The notes under the pieces are model-generated. The model saw only the letters and a program-made list of their open reading frames with translations, made no database searches and had not been told where the DNA came from. Both the position numbers and the translations under genes were made by a program. DNA of 64,000 bases from Luscinia megarhynchos (Eukaryota > Chordata > Aves > Passeriformes > Turdidae), in NCBI GenBank assembly GCA_034336665.1, contig CM067568.1:12743983-12807982 (forward strand). Direction: 5' to 3'. This document shows, one piece after another, positions 1 through 13,623 of the stretch; positions within the stretch are counted from its first letter, which is position 1; every line of letters starts with the position of its first letter.

Positions 1-3000
1 AAAACTCATGTAACCTGCTTTGTTTTAGCATTGGAGAATTGGATTAATTACTCCCTGGGGATTTTTGGATCCTGCAGGGAGTATCTTTGAGACCAAGTTT
101 CAGAGCCAGGATTATATTTACACAATTAAGTGTAGCCTTTGAATATTTTATGATGCACACTACTGAATCCATCACGTGCATGTATTAAGAACAGAAGCCG
201 CTCCCGCTTACTTCAAATTGATTTTGTTCAGTGTAGACATATGAAAATATCAATTCCTCATCACTGTGCAGGAACTTAAACCACTACAAAGTAAAACATT
301 AGCATTTTCACATTATTTGTATTTTAATTATTAATTAAAGCATTGCTAAAAAGGAAAAAAAATTGATGGAAAATTATTTTTTTAAAATACACTTATTTTA
401 AAATCTGACCTTTATACTTTATCTTATCTTTAATATCTTAAAGTAACATTTTTAATGTGGACTTCACTTTGATCAGCCCTTTTTAATTAACTTTAGAAAT
501 GTGAGTGTTTAACAGAGCAGTCTTTATCAATTTTTTTTATTTAGCTATTAACACTTATGTTTTACCTTCAGTAGACCATTATCAGATTTCTATTGAGTCA
601 GGCTTTGGTATATACCAAAGATCTTGATACATCTAGCAAGCAGTTAACCTCTTACCCTGCTCTCTCTTGTAACTGTGATTATGATGAATGAGTGGTTAGT
701 TCTAAGCAATTCCTGTTTTATGTCAATAAATGAATCAAACAGCCATTGGTATCTGGGCATTAGGAAGACAGAGAGAAAATGAAGCTGTCTGTGGGCACTT
801 TATAACCCTCACCCTTTTAAGTAATATGATTTGAAAAGTTAATGCTGACATCAGCTGTTGGTATTGCTCATCTGTACTGTAGAATAAGATGTTCTTTTTC
901 TTATTTACGTAAATGAGAAATACTGTATGTAATTTATTACTCACAGCATGGCTTAAAGAAAATTCTCTTTACAGCTTGCCTGAGATTCTCTATTGTAGTT
1001 ATTACATTACCAGAAACTTTGGGTTTGTGATGAACAACAATTTCTTCCAGAAATATTTAGTCTCTGTAAATGCCAATCCCTTGCTGCAAACCTGCCCAGG
1101 TATGGACTTGTGCAAGTCCTTTGCTTCTACATTCTTAATTGGGCTTCTTAACAGAAATGCTTGCTATTCCACTCTCCCAGGCATTGCAGGCAACTTCAAC
1201 AGCATATAGAATTGTTTGGATGAGGATTTGCATTTCATTGCTTAGCACTTTTGCAAAGGAGTTTTGAGACAGCAGATGGATGTAGTGCATTGCACGGATC
1301 TCATCCAGCACACATATGGAGCAGCAGCAGAGCGAGGAAGCCCCGCTTACATACAGAGCATGACAACCCTTTGAAAGAGAAAAAGCATTCCTAGCAGCAG
1401 CTTCACTAAATGGTTCAACTTCATCAGAAAGTAAGCAAAGACAATATGTGTGGCCCCTGTCTTTGTGCAGTGTGTCAGGAGCTGGTTGGATGGTACTCTT
1501 GCCCACACTGGTGTAATCGTTCCAGTAACTGCTAAAAAGTCTTATAGTCTGAAACCCCTTGGGTTTACATGAACTAAAACTGTTATTCTGTGTATTTTCT
1601 TTTATGCCATTTCACTCTTCATAAAGAACTGAAGGAGATTTCTGTGCTACATTAAACATCAAAATCCCGAAAGTAGTTTAAGCACACTATTTGTTTATGG
1701 TAAGAAAAACTGTCTAAAATGAATACAATGCTTTAACAATACAAGCATTCTGTGTACCCATTTATTTGCTCACTTACTAGCAAGAAACAGCCTGCATGGT
1801 CAGTAGAGAAGCAGCCAAAATAATGTCTGCTGCAGTCAGAAGTAAAGGGGAACTCAGATAGGAGCAGGTTTCTGTGCCAGCATCAGGCAACAGACTTTGC
1901 TTCTATTAGCACTAGAAGTCCCTAGGTGACCTCCCACAACCACACAGCTTGAGATAAAATCACACAGGGGAGTCCATCAGACATCCCAGTTGGAAGCACA
2001 GGCTGGGGAGAGAGAACTTCAGATGCTGAAAACAAACTGAACTGTTGGCATTTGAGTTCTGTGCTGTTCTTAGCAGAAGGGTGGCCCAGCCCCCTTCCCC
2101 TCCCCTCGAGTCCTTTTCCCACACTTTCCTCTCTCCAGGTACAGATATAAAGCTCTGGATGGATGCAACAATACATCTGTCAGATCCTCACTGGCAAATG
2201 TGTTTGGGTACCAGGTTTTAGCTGAGTAGAAAGAAATGCTTTTTCCACTTCCATTTTCATTCTACTCAACTTACTGTCTCTTAAGAACATCTAAAATATG
2301 TATATTTAGGAAATTTCTCTTAGACTAAAAAAGTTCTTCGAGGTAAGTGTCTTCTTTTGATTTATTTACTGTAAATTTGTTTTTTACTAGATTTATAATC
2401 CTTGTTTACTTTTGTTACAACCCTTACAGACAAAACAGTGAGATAGGGTTCCACTAGATATTGATTTTATATTCACAATTTATAAAATAAACCCAGGAAA
2501 ACAGAGCTTCAAATTGCAGAGGGTCGAGTTAAATGATGGTTCAACCAGACTATTTTACATGAGCATGTCACAATGTCAGCAGGAAAGGAGGCAGAAGAGG
2601 ATAAAGGTCTCTGATACCTCCAGCACACACATGCCAAAAAGGGTACAGATGTTACAGCAAACTGAGATTCTTGTCTTAATAGAAACTTTGAAACACTCAG
2701 CTCTTTATAGAAAGAGGTATGGGATAAGCTGGCAAATCATCTGATTAACAGCCCTGTCTTGTGAAGAGAAAAATGGAGATCAACTTTTTGAGACTTGGGT
2801 TCAGTATGTTGTTTTTGTGGAAAGTAGAGACCATATATTTTCCCAAATATATTAACTGTAATCCAGTGGAACATCACATGTTATCAATTAAACCCATAAA
2901 AGGTAATAGTACCAAAGATATATGTCTTCATTTGCTCCAAATAAACTCTGCTTTCTTTGACTTTGTGATACAAATATTCACAATTGAATAATTTTCTCCT

Positions 3001-4207
3001 TTTAAATAAGCTGGTATAAATATTAAGCACAAATTTGTATAAATATTGCCTAAAAATAAGATTGGGGGAAAATATTAAATATTGAGTTTGAAGCAAAGCA
3101 TGCTTCTGTTGATATGCTGACTAGAGTAAGTGTTTGAAAAGATAAAATTTTCCTATCCACAATGTCAGTTTTATTGTGTCATGTGTGTGCATGTGTGCAT
3201 ATTCTAAGTGTTTCAGGTTCCATTCTCAAACCTTCTTAAAATAAAAAACCTGGTTTTTAAAAAGAAATTTGATTTTGTTCCCAAATAGAATTAAATTTTT
3301 TCACCACGTTTTCAATGCAGGTTTTTCACTGTAGAACACAAGACACTGAAGTTTCATGGGCTTTAACACCCTCATTTCAGGTTTTATTTTTCTGACTCTG
3401 TCAGTGCTTTCACATTGTTGCCAAGTCACGATAAAAAGTTTACACAGAAACAGAACTGCTAGTTAAAAGATGTATCTAATTGCTGATGTACAAGCAAAAC
3501 TGGGTTTAAATGCTGTGCTATTAGATGATATTTACTTTGCCATTTATACCTTTAAATAACTGTTGCAGTTTACTACTGGACAAACCTACTTGAAAAGAAC
3601 AATTAAATAAATTAAACCACGTTAAAACCACATTCTTGAAAAAAAAGGGTAACATTTAGTTAGGACAATTACTCTGTGGGCATAAAACAAAAGCACAAAT
3701 GTCACATTTTCCATGAAATTTACTTTGGTATGAATCATCAATCCTGTTTTCTCCTGAATAAACTAGCCAAATATGACAAATAAAATCCCAAAGTTGCCTG
3801 AACTGGATGATCCAAGTAATTACATGTTTCAGCAGAACGCATCTATGACAAAACTTTCAAAAATTTGAGGAAAAAGTTAGTATAGCCCCTGGTTGAAATA
3901 GCTTTGGTATAGACCTATAGCAGCATTTAGCTGATCTTGCTATATTCCCATATAAAAATATGCAGAGTTTCAACGATCAATCTTCCCAGCACTGATCTGC
4001 ACTCCTTCCCTTTGGAGTACAGATCAAACAAACACACTATAACAACATGCCCAAATATTACAGTGTAACATGAAAAAGGTATACTCTTCTCATTAGCATT
4101 TTTTAAATTGTGCTTAGAATTTATCCTCAAAACTCCTTATACAAGCAAACTTCTTGTCTTCCACACCAAGCCCCGAAGCTCCCACCTCCTTCTTTGCTTA
4201 GGACCTA
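1..4207. other. AT-rich non-coding sequence, no gene seen
   Basis: No recognisable gene, RNA or intact mobile element. The stretch is unique-looking AT-rich DNA with short A and T runs, densest around 310-440. The longest open frame is 123 codons on the minus strand (1135-1506). It has no domain-like pattern and is Cys/Ser-rich in the way random translations are. A C-rich pocket lies near 2090-2115. The texture fits an intron or an intergenic desert. Confidence 0.7.
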
Positions 4208-4300
4208 TTTGTTCAGCCTCAGGCCCTGATCCTGAGTCCATCAGCTTCCATGGTCAGCTCACATGCATAAGTATTTGCAGAAATCAAACTTTAAATGGAA
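4208..4300. repeat. Decayed palindromic amniote repeat relic
   Basis: The left side reads GGCCCTGATCCTG and the right side reads CATAAGTATTTGCAG followed by AAATCA. These are the two arm ends of an ancient interspersed repeat I know from turtles, crocodilians and birds, whose arms carry 'gatcctgcaaa...' and its reverse complement 'tttgcaggatc'. The arms are degenerate and the centre (CAGCTTCCATGG) has drifted. The family assignment is from memory of the motif, not from a search. Confidence 0.35.
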
Positions 4301-7300
4301 AAGTACCTCAGGTCACAACCTGTCCTATTAGTCTATTTTATCAGTCCCATTTATGACATTGTACATAGTCCTGTTACTGCATAGTAAGAATGTATATCTA
4401 CCTAACTCATGTACAGAATATTTGTAAGTTTGCAAAGTAATAGAGATGATTTAAGATCTAAACCTGTATTACTGTAGAAGCTGTACTTCAATGCTTTTCT
4501 CAGGATGTGAGGAAACATAGGGCTGAATCCATCAGTTGTACCTCCTACATTTCATTTTATTTTCAGTTTATGTGAACTTAAGGTTAGCATATGTTTCTAG
4601 ATATACAGTGCTAAACACTAAAATGAGTTGTTTAAGGAGGGAAGAACAGTCAGCATGGTGTTGGCTTCTCCAGATATTCACATCACTGTGATTGAGGTCT
4701 GGGTTGCAGAGGACACCAATGACAGGCCAGGCTGTGGCTCATCATTTCATGCAGCCATCAACTCAGCTTTGTAGCTCAGGCTGCTGAAACACATCCCAGC
4801 TCTCATGACCACAGTATGTCAGGTGTCTCAGCTGCACTAACAACTTTCCCTGCAATGGCCAGTGTGCACTCATGTACAAAACAGTCCACACCTCTCATGG
4901 AAGTTTAAATCCTTATTTGAGTGACCTAAACCCAAGGATTGATTTCAAAGTATTTTTTTATGCCACTTCTTTTTACTGCAGCTCTTTGTTCATGTCAGCC
5001 AAGAAGAGCAGGACTCAGATGAGTAGTCCACAATATAATTACTAAAGCCCTTTTTATGTTTCTAATACTACATGAACTTGAACTGAACAATACTTACAAT
5101 TTCTCAAACAATAAGCTTGGTACACAAAAATTTCACCATGAAACTACCACTGAATTTATTCTATTGCTTTCCTTGGAAAGTGTGCTCTATATTGAGGTAT
5201 AAAGAGCTACTCTTCGTATAGATTAATATATTACTATTTCCATTTTTAAAAGAGAGAGATGAAGAAAAGAAACTGATTGCTAAAAAAAAAGCAGTAGCAA
5301 AGCCAGAAAGAATATAACAAATTCCTCACTCTCAATTCAGTAATCACTCTATATTGCCCTCTCAGAACTATTTTTCAATGGTAATACTTGGTTTTAAACT
5401 GTTTATCTTATTTGATTATATTTTCTTTATCTCTGACTGAAAATGTTCATTTAAAAAAATGCTGACCTGTAAATGAAGGAAAGTGCAAATAAAATAGCAA
5501 AACCATATGTGAAAATGAACATTTGTAAGAGGAAGGGTTATTACAAATTGAACACATTTCCATATTGAGAGGAGGACCAGCCATATTTTTTCCCTGATGA
5601 ATGCAGTTTTGTGAGCATCTCTTTCCACAAATGATTGAATAAATATTTATTCATAAACTATATTTGTGACTTAAGAGAACAAGCTGCATAGATTGCTTTC
5701 ATTTATACTACATCATACATGAGGTATTGCAATAATTTATATCATGCTAAGTTGAGGGCCCATTAGATTTTCCTTATTATACTTGACTAAAGCTGAGGAC
5801 CATCCAAAACAGCACTTCTGAAAGTTTTCTATTTGTTTCAAGAACAACCATCTTCCTCCTAGATCCTCTCCTCTGACTTTCCCTTTGTCTAAGCATTTCT
5901 ATTTAGGAGTAGTCCCATTTGATGTATTTGAACTCAGGCATACTCTGAAACATGTTCCTGAGCTGTGGCATCAATGACTATGATTTTGCTGAAACCATAA
6001 AGGCCAGATTTCTCAAGGGATATAAAAATGTATTCCTACTTCAGCAGATGCTGGTCATCCTAGTGTTTCCTCAAAAACACCACACAGCATTTCCTCTAAA
6101 AGTCCTGTGTGTCTTGAGGCACAGCCCAAGTTCTTTTCTAGAAATGATTTTCATTGCAGAAACATGATGCAGTGGTGTCCTTAAAAGTTCCACCATAGAT
6201 ATGTTACTGTAAGCTGTTCTCCGCATCATTGTTATTATTACAAAAACCAAAATAAAGTTTGAAATAATAATATTTACTGTTAACTCAGTATTTGTAACTT
6301 CTCTGAATAGCAGAAGCATAAGTTGGCAGCAAAAAAATTCTACCAAAAGTTTAAAAGCAGTGAGGTCAAATTCTTGCTAAATTAACATGCTTAAACTGTG
6401 ATACAACAGTGACATATCAAAATTGCTTCCATTCCCTACGACAAAAGAGTATTAGAAAGATGCACATAACAGAGAAAAGAATAAATACTTACAAATACAC
6501 AAGAAAATCAGCCCCAGCTCCCAGAAATCACTGGTAAGTTGCTTTTGAATTCATGAAACTGACCTGAAAATATAAAAGGAAAAAAAGTTGAAACAAAAGG
6601 CCAGAAATTATAAATGTTACTTTTTTATTGTTATAAAAGAGTTATGATTTTTAACCATGAACTGAAGAAAACAGAACACAAGACTGTTGTCACGCTTTCA
6701 GCCAAGTAATTTACACAGAATTTGTTTCCAGGAAGCCAATACCAAGAGAAACAATTATTTCATTGTTCTGCATCTCACAGCATAGCAACCCAGTCCATTA
6801 TTGCTTCTAAGAACTGTCATAAATGCAAGCATGGTTATCTTTTAATAAGGAAAATAGCTGTGAGGGGGTTTCTGGCTCGGAGATTTTTCTTTTTTTTATG
6901 TTCTCAAGTGTTACAGAATATTTATTATGGTTTTTTTAATCTAAGTAGTTTGTTAACAGCATTTTTCAGCTTACCTGGTGTAAAATTAATTTTTAGGTCA
7001 TTTAATTGGAGCCCATCTAAGGCAAAACTTACACAAAGAAGAAAGACTAACGATTTTGTTCTCTTATGGTCTAGATCCCAGCTAGAAGCTTAGCCTAAGT
7101 ACAATGCAGTCACTATAAGGCATGATTAAATCCAACATTCTTTTTCCTGCATACCCCTCAGTTCTAGTTGGAAAGGTAACAGATGCAACTCAAACCCACA
7201 GAGCTCGCCTTATAAAATTCTTTAACTAGCACAATGACTCACTTCATGCCTCTAAATATCCATGGTTTCCTCTCTCCAGAACCCCCATGCATTAGAAGGT

Positions 7301-7789
7301 AGTTCAGTAGTTTATTTTTATTGTTTGGTCTACATACAGCACATTTTTAGTTCTTAGGAAAACAAAGAAACTTTGTTGCACAGCCCTTGTTTCCTTTCCA
7401 AAATGTGAGGATGGATATGGGTAACATTAAACTGAAAATAGTAATGGAGCCTGGGCAACTAGTTTAGGTCAAAACCTTTTTGTTCTCAGGGAGCTATCTG
7501 ATTAATTTGCAGTTCATAAAACAGTGGGTGTAAGCTCAGTTTAAAAACATGTAACTATATTTAAAGATGAAATTGTCATTTTTGTTAGCCCCCAGTAATC
7601 TTTAAGAAACACCTTCCCACAACATTTCTGTATCCTAAAGTGCACCAGCCAGTACTGCACAGTGCCTAGAGACAAGGAGAGAATACCAAACTTATCTTGA
7701 TGCAGAATATCCTCCTTATTTCATACACCCACCCTGAAGTGCATATTATTCATTCCAACCAAGCTCTCCCCCATCCTGAAAGTACACAT
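4301..7789. other. AT-rich non-coding sequence, no gene seen
   Basis: No gene recognised. A further possible scrap of the palindromic repeat lies at about 5900-5945 (GGAGTAGTCCCATTTGATG, close to the 'agtagtcccattga' core of that family). The longest open frame (6722-7093, 123 codons) is F/S/L-rich and crosses T-rich runs, so it is read as chance. The rest is AT-rich unique sequence. Confidence 0.65.
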
Positions 7790-8070
7790 TTAATTGTGTC
7801 TTCTCTCCTGTAATACCAACAGAGAGCCAACAAATCTCATTTGCTCTATCAATGCAGTGTTGTTATTACATATTTTAAAAGCAAGTCTGAATCTCATTAT
7901 CAGATGATTTATGCCATTAGTGTGCTTTGGAGCCACCAATTAAACAAGGACAGTGGTTCATAAGGTCACAGTTAATTAATCTGAAAGTATAAATACACTT
8001 TAATGCACACCACCTCATGTTGAGAATTTAGGAACAAAGCACCAAACCTTTATTCTGGGCAAGCAATTAG
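7790..8070. promoter_or_regulatory. Candidate conserved non-coding element (homeodomain-type motifs)
   Basis: A block of unique sequence without repeat decay. It contains the palindrome TTAATTAA (7972-7979), a typical homeodomain target, directly after an AAGGTCA nuclear-receptor half-site (7962-7968). Other ATTA-bearing motifs lie nearby (ATTAGTGTG, CCAATTAAAC). There is no open frame of note. Motif clustering of this kind in a gene desert often marks enhancers, but conservation was not measured, so this is a guess from texture. Confidence 0.22.
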
Positions 8071-9879
8071 GGGGAAAGGTTAAACATAAAAATTTTAAAC
8101 TGAGCTTTAGTGCTCTGGTAATGTACCAAGGAAAAAGTTCAGTTTGGTAAAAAATCCTGCAGAACAATATATATGTGGAGCCCTAATTCTTACAGCAGTG
8201 CAAGTGAGGGAGAAGGAAGGACAGGGCTAACTGTACCCAGTGATCCTGAGCAAATGAAGTCTTGTTGCTCAGATAACACCTCAGAACTGTGAATCAGCTG
8301 CGGGCTTATCCATTATGGAGCTGGGCAGGGTGGGGGAAAAAACCCAACCCTAAAGAGCCTGGTCTATTCAAATGGACTCATCAGAGCTGAGGTGTCTGCT
8401 GCATTTAGCAGACTGTACAAAATCAACTTTTCTTTCAACCACTTTCCCTTAGTAAATGTAATGAAATAGTGCAATCAAGGAAGGGTTCAGTAATACCCAC
8501 AGTCTACCAACACAAGCAGACTTGCAAGAAAAATGCTGAAAACAGGCTAATCTACCAGAAACAGTTATTCACAGTGACATTCCAAGTATGAGGTATCTGC
8601 AGTTTACAGGGAAGAAAATACCTTTTTCTTACTGCCTGGACTCATTTTACCTTGCACAGTTCTCTGTTGAAAAGAAAGACAACTTTGCTAACACACAGAC
8701 ACATAAAAGTAAACCACATGACCTAGTTAGATGGAGTAGTTGCTACCTACTTTTTCTTCTATTGCACCTGTATTCCTATATTCTGTAGCCTCCATAATTT
8801 GTATTGTTTTTAGATGTCAAGGTACTTTTTCTTAAACTGACAATATTTTCTTATCCCCGTAGAAAACTTTCTGTCTATCAAATACTAACATCACAACATT
8901 AATAAAAATTATTGTATTAGCTCAAACCATTTATGTTTTCACTTTAGATGTCTTGAGTTGAACTCCCAGTAATCAAACAGGTGAAGAGGTGTTGTATAAA
9001 CATAAAAAAGGACAAAATTGTCTTCAAAGTATTCTGTAGTACAAATCCCACTCGGATATTTTGCAGTTGAAATGCTTTAAAAAAATTCTGGATACCTGCA
9101 ATTTCTGTATGTTTAGAAGATTGCTACCATCCTTATTAAAGACCTGATCTCCCAATGCTGCTATGAAAGGGGGGAAATAAAGCTGTAAGATCAACTTATG
9201 CTCCTGATTTCAGGCACCTTTAGTAAAGAGTTAGTAAAGGTAACCATTTCTCATTGACCTAAGAATAATACACAGCCATCCAACAATTTAGCAGAATTCT
9301 TCAAAATAACTCAACTTTCAAAAAGCTAAGCTTTGTCTTGTCTTGCAAGGACATGTTGACACCAACACTGGACATAAAATGGATTATGAACATCACTAAA
9401 TGACCGTAGGACTCTGTTTACCCTACGAGTTATGAACCAAAGAAAATTCCATTAAAAGCTGAATATCAGTTATAAAGCAGTCATCTTTTCACCCAGTCAG
9501 CTCATAATAATTCCCATAGGTCTCAGTCGTCTGGAAAAAAAAATCCATTTTCAAAAGCAGAAAAAAATTACTAATTTTTAAAAAGGCTTAATTAAAATAT
9601 TCTGGTTCTTCTAAGATAGAGCCTCTACAGGTACCCTGCATTTTCTGTGCATAGTCACCAGTGGGCATGAAGGAAGCCTGGAAGCAAAAAATGGAAGCAG
9701 TCATTTAGCAAAAAGCATGGCATCATGTTATATCATTTGAGAATGTGGCCTATCATTGTGGGCTGCTGAGACTAAAATATGTATCATTTAAAACTGTTAA
9801 AAAACTATTTTCAGAATTATAGCATGATGTGAAATGAGAAAAAGCAGTAATACAGAAATGAAACTACACATTTAGGGCC
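8071..9879. other. AT-rich non-coding sequence, no gene seen
   Basis: Nothing gene-like. Short A/T runs are present, but there are no tandem repeats beyond a few bases and no recognisable transposon. The longest open frame is 66 codons (8588-8788), within chance expectation. Confidence 0.65.
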
Positions 9880-10010
9880 TGAATCACATAGTAATTTCAC
9901 ACCCTTAAATGTGCAATATTTTACAATTAAAGCATCATTAATGACCTGTAAGTGTCAAGACATAATCACAAAAATGAAGGAGGCAGTTGGCTGATTGTAA
10001 TGAAAACTTT
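9880..10010. promoter_or_regulatory. Candidate conserved non-coding element around CATTAATG
   Basis: A short unique block containing the palindrome CATTAATG (9936-9943), with ACAATTAAAG just upstream and TGATTGTAATG just downstream. These are homeodomain-like sites in close succession. No repeat or coding signal is present. The assignment rests only on motif density judged by eye. Confidence 0.2.
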
Positions 10011-13000
10011 GAACTGGATTTCTGAAAATTCTCCTTAATTCAGGTAAAGGACACTTTTTTAAGATGGTTCAATGAAAAATGTTTTACTTACACACAGAAT
10101 ATTCTTCATACATGATCATTTTGAAACAGGAAAGCAAACACAATAATTAACCACTATGAGCAAATTCCTGCTAGCTTCCCTTTGTTTTGCTTCTGTTCAA
10201 GCACTCAAGAATTGTATTTTACTGCCTTTTGCTGGCTTGCTTCTTGAAATCTTTACTCTTCTTCATTCTATGCACACCAAAAAAAAAAATTTAAAAAATC
10301 CTCAAACCAATAAACAAAACAAAAAACCCATCCAAACCAAAGTAACTACAACATTGTTTCCCTATCGCTTTTCATTTTAAAATAGTCACTCTGCAGACAT
10401 CTTCATTTGAATTTTTGTACTCCCTAACAGAGATTGCAGTCAAGTGATCCATCAAGGAAGGAATCAGAGCATACCACCTGTTCCACAAGTGGTCATTTTA
10501 AAACACAAGTTGCATCACAGTGAGGTAAGAACCACACCACAGCCCATACAGTGTAAAAATTGGTCTCCAAAGCTCTGTACTCAGTTGCTGCTTTTGTTAC
10601 AGATTTTCTACTCAACCTTCAGCAGAAGTTGCTTTGTGCCTCTTAGTTCCTTATACACAAGAAGGAGCTAGTATTTCTCCCTCTGTAGCAGTGGTGCTTT
10701 ACGATTCTACACCCCAGAAGCTGTGATGTCGTTATTACAGAAACGAGGCTCAAAAGAAGTCCCTAAAATAGGCCACATCTCCACAGTTTTGCAGGGAGAT
10801 ATGAGCTCACTCTGCCCACACTTGGAGATGACTGGCCACAAACCCACTCCAATCCAGTTTAGCTCTGGTTAGCACTTACGTAAACTACATGACTTCCAGT
10901 TTAGAGAAACCTCACATCTGCCTACAAAAAACATGTCAACAAACACATACAATGATGGTGTTTCTGTCAACTACCTCTTGAGAAAGGAACCCCATAAACA
11001 TCACCATTTTTGCCAAACTCCACAAACAGTGGCTCCTTGTCTTTCCCAAAAGGGTGTCACTCAGTAGTGGCACATTACCTGGCAGTGTTATATTATATAA
11101 CTGCCTATAAAAGCTCCTTATCATCTCTTCTCTAACAAATAATTGTGTTATTGTGTCAATGTCTTCAACAGGCAGTTCAGGAAGGTTTCTCTGCTGTCCA
11201 CTTGTAGATCTATAAAGCATGCAATCATTACAGGACATGAGCATAGAATGTGAAATATATGTAGTATCACTTCATAGCATAGCATCAGCTGAAGTCTAAA
11301 AAGATTTTCATAATAAAAAGTATTACATATCTCCAACAACTAATTTAAATGTATTATTATATCTACCACTAAAATTACACTTGAGAACACCGAAAGCATC
11401 TAATTCACTATGCAGATGAAAGAAATATCTAAATATGCATTTATTCCTTCATATAAAAGGCAGGGTGCTAGCATTCCAGATCTGATAAGCTCTGTGTGCA
11501 TACTTTTGAGCAGATAAGAACCACAAGACATACACCACGCTGCTTGCAAGGCTGAAGGGGAGAGGAGGAGCTCCAGTTATAACTCATCGGCTGCAGACAG
11601 CAAAAGCCTCCTCTGTTGCCCGGGGAAAGGTGGTAAATGCTGTTGGCTCCCTGCTCCCACATCAAGGGACTCAAATTTCCCTGGAGTTCCTGCACCAGCC
11701 CACTGCCTCTCACACGGTGTGCTGGGACACAAAAACACCTCTGAACTTCTGGTGAGCTACACGGCGTTTTCACAGCCACAGGCTGGGGCGTTCCTAATCA
11801 ATACGACTGGATTGCAGAAAACACAGAAAGCTTTCACAACAGGCCTGCTTCTGCAGCATTCACATGTGCAGATCCAGGTGCTGAAGACACTGCAAGGTAA
11901 ATTAAGCCCTGACTGAAAAGTTACAGCATGACAAGCCCCAAGAAGCACGACCGGGATTCCAAATGCAAGAAATCCTCACAGTAGAAGTTCAAGGTTAGAA
12001 GGTGCTATGTTAGGAGGATGTAACAAGTACAGAGAGAGCTTTGCAGCAAACCCAAACTGCTCTGCCAGAGTTACTCTCCACACCTGGAGAAGCTGTGGGC
12101 TGCAGAGGACGTGGCTTGGAAGTGACATCCAGAGTCAATTCTGCAGACTTCTGTCACACCCCTGTGCAAATCAACCACGCAAAGACCAAAAGGGCAGCAT
12201 GGGTATTGACCTGCATTATAATATTTGGCTTTTTTTTCTCCTCTCTCTCTTTCTGGGCCTCAATTATATTCTCACCATGTGCAATGATAGCTTTTTAATC
12301 TCTTCCTATGGGTGTACAGGCACTTGCAATAGCAGGGTCTCCTGGCACAACTGTAATACAGTCTCATAAGGGTTCTCTGGATGCAACTTTAACACAAATA
12401 ACAACATTTTTGTTCATTATATAATACTATCTTTATGCAACAATACACATACCAGGAGCTGTTAGCTTACCACTTGAATGTAATTTTTCTTGCCAAATTG
12501 TACTGAAATTAGCAATACTTTCAGTAGTTTTTGGCTCCCCTTATCTTTTGAATACATAATGTGTCAGGTTCCCTTCTCCTTATATGCAGATCGATGTTTA
12601 AAATAATTTTGCTGAAGAATTGGCTTGCTATGTTTAAAAGAGGGTATGCTCTTTCAGCTCAATCATATCACCAAAAACAATGGTATAAAAAGTATAAAAT
12701 ATTATTCAAACTTTAATTCACCATGCAGTTAAGTCTCTTTAGTGAGCTTCATGAGCTCTGTATTGGACTAAACTGAAATTCAGTTACACAACAGAATGGC
12801 ATTGCATTGATTTGTGATGCAAATCAACTGTCCTTATTTACAGCTACTTATTTATCCTCCATTTTTTATATCTATTGCCTACATACATTTTGATATTTTA
12901 TATTATCTCTCCTGAGGAAAAAAAAAAAGTCTTTCTGGACTTTCTGTGACTGTGACTGTTTTTTCCCTGCCCAACAAAGCATCAAGAATTATGTAGAGTT

Positions 13001-13603
13001 GAGAACATTTAGAGTTGAAACTTAGATAACTTAGGAAGCTTTAAGTCACTGAACATCCCTCAGTGCCTGATGCTGTCACCCTCAGGCCACAGGAAGGGTT
13101 TAGGATATATCTTCATCGAGTTCTCTCACTGAACTTTGACTTAAACACCTACTCAGCTGTACTTGTGCTACATTTACCAGATGCAAACTCCTTGGTACAA
13201 TTTTTTCTATAGTGTAACACCTACATATGCATAGACAAGGCTTGGAATAGTAACAGGAAACTAAAGCCCTTGAGCAAAAATATATTATATATATATCTAT
13301 ATAAATGGGGGGCAGGGGGAGTGGCAATTCTGAAAGCCCAGTTTTACCATTTTACCACTATTTCCAAGAGATAAAAATGGTAAGATAGTTGAAATATTTA
13401 GCTGATGTTTTAGATTTTAGAGATATCAGCAATAATACTAGTATGTGGGAGCACATCACCATATTTAAAATTCCAGCATAATTATTCCATATAGCACGTG
13501 GATTTGATGATTTGATGGTTCCCTGACAACTGGAGATTTAACCTGCCCCAACTGTGGTGTACTTAAACAACATAAAAAGAGATTGCTGGTTTCAATTAAA
13601 TTT
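10011..13603. other. Non-coding sequence with a GC-richer pocket, no gene seen
   Basis: No gene recognised. Between about 11.54 and 12.2 kb the base composition is noticeably more GC-rich than its surroundings, and open frames of 100-120 codons appear on both strands (11468-11779 minus, 12007-12369 plus). They overlap other frames, lack domain patterns and show no paired splice signals, so they are treated as composition artefacts. An alternating AT run sits near 13280-13303. Confidence 0.6.
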
Positions 13604-13623
13604 AAAAAAAAAAAAAAAAAAAA
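13604..13623 (+). repeat. Poly-A tract (A20)
   Basis: An uninterrupted run of 20 A, preceded by AAATTT and followed by GGAAAGAG. It could be the tail of a lost retroposon or a simple slippage tract. No target-site duplication or retroposon body was recognised upstream. Confidence 0.95.

Noticed and set aside
1135..1506. 123-codon minus frame
   Set aside because: Length within chance expectation, no domain pattern, and surrounded by AT-rich non-coding DNA without splice signals.
13604..13623. Poly-A runs as tails of young retroposons or processed pseudogenes (also 21844, 32236, 37196, 47967, 52443)
   Set aside because: None has an identifiable retroposon body, reading-frame remnant or flanking target-site duplication, so they are listed only as homopolymers.
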